A DNA stretch of 64,000 nt from Drosophila pseudoobscura (Eukaryota; Arthropoda; Insecta; Diptera; Drosophilidae), in assembly GCF_009870125.1 (NCBI RefSeq), contig NC_046680.1, forward strand, positions 19,115,501 to 19,179,500, given 5' to 3'. A program made the translations under genes and the position numbers. The notes beneath the pieces were generated by a model, which was not told the origin of the DNA, searched no databases, and saw nothing but the letters and a program-made list of their open reading frames with translations. Below, one piece after another: positions 60,979-64,000 of the stretch; the first letter of the stretch is position 1; each line of letters starts with the position of its first letter.

Positions 60979-61189
60979 GTTGTTGAGGTAGCCGCCAACC
61001 AACTACTCGGGGGCTCCATCGCGCACCGCATGAGTAGGGACGAGCATTAATTAGCTAAAAGTCGGATACACACCGATGAGATTCTAATGGTCTGACAGTT
61101 GCCGTATCGCATCCCAGTTATCTATCACAGTGGGGAGGCTTTTTTCGAATTCAATTGCGAGTCAGCCGTCCCCCGAGGTAGTTCATGCA
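60979..61189. promoter_or_regulatory. Shared intergenic promoter region of two divergent receptors
   Basis: Only 211 bp separate the start codons of the minus-strand and plus-strand receptor genes, so any promoters must lie here. No clear TATA box was found. A TTAATTAGCTAA homeobox-like site lies near 61047-61058. Confidence 0.55.
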
Positions 61190-62471
61190 ATGAGTATCGG
61201 CTTGCTGCTGAAAACCTTTCATAGTTATGGCCTGGGCAGTGGCCTGCTCCCGGCTCCTCTGCGCCTGGACCTGGACTTGGACCGCATTCACTTCAGTAAG
61301 CGATCGCATCAACGTCGCTTCTACCTCGCATACACGGCCTGTCTGAATGTGCTGCTCATTGTTCTGCTGCCCTGCACATTTCCGGTGTTCATGTACGACG
61401 AGAGCTATATGAGGGACAAGCTGGTGCTGCAGTGGACCTTCAATCTGACGAACGTTACCCGGATAATGGCGATGGTTGCCTGCGGCTATCTGACGTGGAC
61501 CAAGAGGGAGCCGCTGCTGCAGTTGGGAGAGGGCTTGGCGAGGCACTGCCACCGATGCCGACAGCTGGAGAACGGCGCTTTGCATCCCTCGGGATACAGG
61601 GAGCTCCAGAAAAGGATTCGCGGCCTGCTGCGTCAGCAGGTCTTTGTCCTGAATCTCAGCATAGTGTCCGGCACGCTTCTTCTGATGCGTATCGATACGG
61701 ATGTGCGGCGCAGCAATATCATAATGGTAGTCGTCCACATGCTGCAGTTCATCTACGTGAGCATCATGATGTCCGGGCTGTATGTCATCTGTCTGCTCCT
61801 CTACTGGCAGATGGAACGCGTGAATCTTGCCTTGAAGGAGCTCTGCTCACGACTGCACCACGAGGAGCGGAACGCACTGCTGCTGTCCGCATCGCTGGCC
61901 AGGCAGACGCTCCACAGCCTTGGCCATCTGCTCCAGCTGCACTGCGAGGGCCAGCGATTGATGCGGAGTCTCTTTGGCATCTTTGATGTTACCATTGCCT
62001 TTCTGCTGCTCAAAATGTTCGTGACGAATGTGAATTTGTTGTACCACGCCGTACAGTTTGGCAACGATTCCATAGATACCACCAATGTCACCAAGCTGTG
62101 GGGAGAGTCGTTGATCGTCACCCACTACTGGACTGCGGTGCTCCTGATGAACCTCGTTGATGATCTGACGCGCCAAAATGGCCTCGAAACCGGGGAAATT
62201 CTGCGTCAATTCAGCGATCTGGAGCTGGTCAAAAGGGAGTTCCAATTGGAGGTGATTTCCGAACACTGCTTAAAATACATATTACCCTGTTTTTTCCTTG
62301 CAGTTGGAGCGCTTCTCGGATCACTTGCGTTGCCATTCCACCGCCTACAAATGCTGCGGTCTTTTTGTGTTCAACAAGCAAACGAGCCTGATATACTTCT
62401 TCTCGGCTCTGGTGAACGTTTTAGTGCTTTATCAATTTGATTTGAAGAACAGCGTCTTGGAAATTCCCTAG
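61190..62471 (+). CDS. Gustatory receptor (insect Gr family), third copy
   Basis: Exons 61190-62251 and 62304-62471 join in phase 0 (gtgatt to CTTGCAG, 52-bp intron) to 409 residues. The ATG at 61190 (MSIGLLLKTF) is the first in frame. About seven hydrophobic helices are present. Exon 1 ends FSDLELVKREFQLE, and the last exon contains KCCGLFVFNKQTSLIYFF and LVLYQFDL, the Gr signature. Without the splice, translation runs on to a stop at 62440 in the wrong frame. Residues near the end recall the Gr93 group from memory; this is unverified. Confidence 0.9.
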
Positions 62472-62556
62472 AACAAAAAACACGAAGCCGGCAATCAGCT
62501 GTTGGGCAAGCGATTCACTCAACTCACCACAGAGCTGCAGCGGTTCACGCTAGAGG
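62472..62556 (+). pseudogene. Scrap of another gustatory receptor exon
   Basis: Directly after the third receptor's stop codon, and in the same frame, the DNA reads EAGNQLLGKRFTQLTTELQR then FTLE followed by gtg. This looks like the end of a Gr penultimate exon (compare ETGEILRQFSDLELVKREFQLE then gtg in the third receptor), at the same exon-end phase. Nothing else of that gene was seen. It suggests a former tandem copy now deleted. Confidence 0.5.
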
Positions 62557-62903
62557 TGGGCCTACTATCGGCATGAAATTATTATTGTATGCATACAAAT
62601 GTATAAATATAAGAATATGTTTTTTTTTTATTTCTCGTCCAAAAATCGGTTGTGACGCCCGAAGTCCGAAGTCCAGACACCACGCGCGCATCTCTAGTTC
62701 ACACAATTCACCAAATGGTGCGAGTGGGATGGCTAGTGATTTCAAGTTATGGTGAATTTCAGCGATCAACGGCGTGAAAGGTGCTAAAGCGTGTTGTTTC
62801 TTCGTAAATTTACAAAATAATTAAAGAAAATGTTTGTTTTCGTGCTGTTTAATTGCTCCTCACTTAGTTTAACAGGTATTAAATATTAAAAGCCATTAAT
62901 CAA

Positions 62904-63081
62904 ATGGGTTTTCTTGCGCAACAACAAAGTTCCTGCGGGAATATGACATGCGGCAGCGGGCGGTAAGTGTGTGTGTGTTCGTTTGAGGTTATGTGTGCAT
63001 ACTGTGATTATTATATTTGTTTGCTTATGTATTTTAGGGCTGGCAAAAATCATAATGTATTCACTCGGCCCCACCGCAGGG
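62904..63081 (+). CDS. First two coding exons of a conserved-looking unknown gene (partial)
   Basis: The ATG at 62904 in a good context starts exon 1 (62904-62962). It splices in phase 2 (gtaagt to TATTTTAG) to exon 2 (63038-63081), which ends in phase 1 at another gtaagt. The 34 codons read MGFLAQQQSSCGNMTCGSGR then AGKNHNVFTRPHRRG, rich in Gly, Arg and Cys. Two good splice pairs with an open frame support a real gene whose later exons lie beyond the window or were not found. A frame at 63200-63402 could be joined but its acceptor is poor. Product unknown. Confidence 0.45.
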
Positions 63082-64000
63082 GTAAGTTAATTTATCCCAG
63101 ATATGTCAAATGTTGATTTGGACCTTTCAATAAGCTCATCAATCCTATACAAAACGCACATACATGCGTGCACACGTACATGCGTAAGTATGGTAATCCC
63201 CATTACGGACGGATGGACGGACGAAGAGACCACAGCGAGGCAGACCCCATCAAATTTAATGAAGAAGAACCGGCTGGCAGGAAGTCAGGGAGTCCAGGAG
63301 CAGGACATGTCCATTAAATCTGGCCGAGCTATGGGACTGTTCAACCATCTTACTCCGTCAACCTGCTCCACATCGATATTTCTCGGCTGCTTTTTGTATT
63401 AATTCCAATTATACGCACGACTGGGGAATTTTCATTTGCCCTGAAAGGATTTCGGGTCATTATGAGCTTCCCTTCGACTTATAGCCCAGCAGCTGCCTGC
63501 CACTGCCTGCTCTTCCACACAACCCACATCCGCCCGACCGCCAGAGTCGCATTTGTATTGTTTTTGGGACTATGCCTAGTGCCAGGCCGCCTCCTGGGAG
63601 GGGACTCCGACTGCGGATAATTGGCCAAGACTTTTGGGCGAGTATATTGATTGCGGGCTGGTGTGCCCATGACATGTCTCGAAACCCCAAATATGAAAAC
63701 AAACAAGATTTCTTTTGAAACTAATTAGGAAAACGTTGCCGGTTTATTTGCATCCCCAGCCCGTCAGCCCATCAGCCCCTCTCGTCCCAGCCACCGTAAT
63801 GTGTGTTTGTGTTCGATTTAATTAACCCTTTGGCAGCCATAAGCCGTAATGAAAATTATGAAATTTCTGTCCCCAACCCAGTCCCGTACCATACCGAAAT
63901 ATTGCCCAGTCAGCAGTTGCTGATACTGCAATTTACCTTCTGACGGCACTGTACTTTAGCTGGCGGATGATAAATGATTTTCGACATAATCCCCAAGCTG
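63082..64000. other. Presumed intron of the partial gene; nothing else seen
   Basis: No further exon with a good acceptor was identified, and no RNA gene or repeat of note. Confidence 0.35.

Noticed and set aside
63200-63402. Possible third exon of the gene at 62904
   Set aside because: Phase can be made to fit, but the acceptor has no pyrimidine tract; not strong enough to annotate.
1-64000. tRNA, rRNA, CRISPR or viral-type open reading frames
   Set aside because: No B-box-containing tRNA candidates, no direct-repeat/spacer arrays and no retroelement coding domains were seen.

Overview
This window is nuclear DNA of a fly of the genus Drosophila, most likely an obscura-group relative of D. 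pseudoobscura. The evidence is short GT-AG introns, insect gustatory receptors, a pickpocket (DEG/ENaC) channel gene, Drosophila core-promoter motifs (Inr-DPE, DRE, TATA-Inr), dense dinucleotide repeats and very long poly(G)/poly(C) runs. The species is an inference. There are no bacterial features. Most long uninterrupted reading frames here are shadows of GC-rich exons or low-complexity DNA, so genes were called by joining exons with matching splice phase.

Layout. Positions 1-25300 hold one large plus-strand gene: a leucine-rich-repeat single-pass membrane protein of 766 residues. It has three coding exons (11755-12597, 16852-17012, 23014-24310), and a possible leader exon lies near 2.9-3.1 kb. 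Its first coding intron contains a 1,076-bp repeat element with 13-bp terminal inverted repeats (14701-15776). A gene-poor stretch follows to about 30.2 kb. At 30.3-36.4 kb there is a cluster of small genes: a 202-residue secreted protein of unknown function, a secreted serpin with an abnormal hinge, and two tiny cysteine-rich membrane proteins on the minus strand. The serpin converges on one of the tiny genes, and the two share overlapping poly(A) signals.

Positions 40.4-48.9 kb hold a nine-coding-exon pickpocket-family channel subunit (561 residues). Its probable 5' UTR intron carries a nested antisense gene for a short FAM76-like zinc-ribbon protein. A degenerate minisatellite built on TATAACAGTTAC (39.0-39.8 kb) lies upstream. 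At 51.8-53.9 kb is a five-exon GPR180/TMEM145-type seven-helix membrane protein with a DRE at its promoter. It is preceded by a threefold degenerate repeat.

Positions 55.0-62.5 kb hold three gustatory receptor genes: one on plus, then a divergent pair sharing a 211-bp promoter region. A scrap of a fourth receptor follows directly after the last stop codon. Between the first and second receptors lies the oddest structure of the window: a roughly 1.56-kb imperfect palindrome (57664-59224) with almost no spacer. Both arms carry guanylate-cyclase catalytic-domain fragments, the outer arms are nearly identical and the centre is diverged. Next to it is a frameshifted gene that still has a well-spaced TATA-Inr promoter. 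At 62.9 kb the first two small coding exons of another plus-strand gene begin; it probably continues past the window.

The genes do not form a pathway. Several belong to sensory or cell-surface classes (gustatory receptors, DEG/ENaC channel, LRR receptor), but grouping them functionally is inference. Gene symbols are left empty because orthology cannot be verified without a search.
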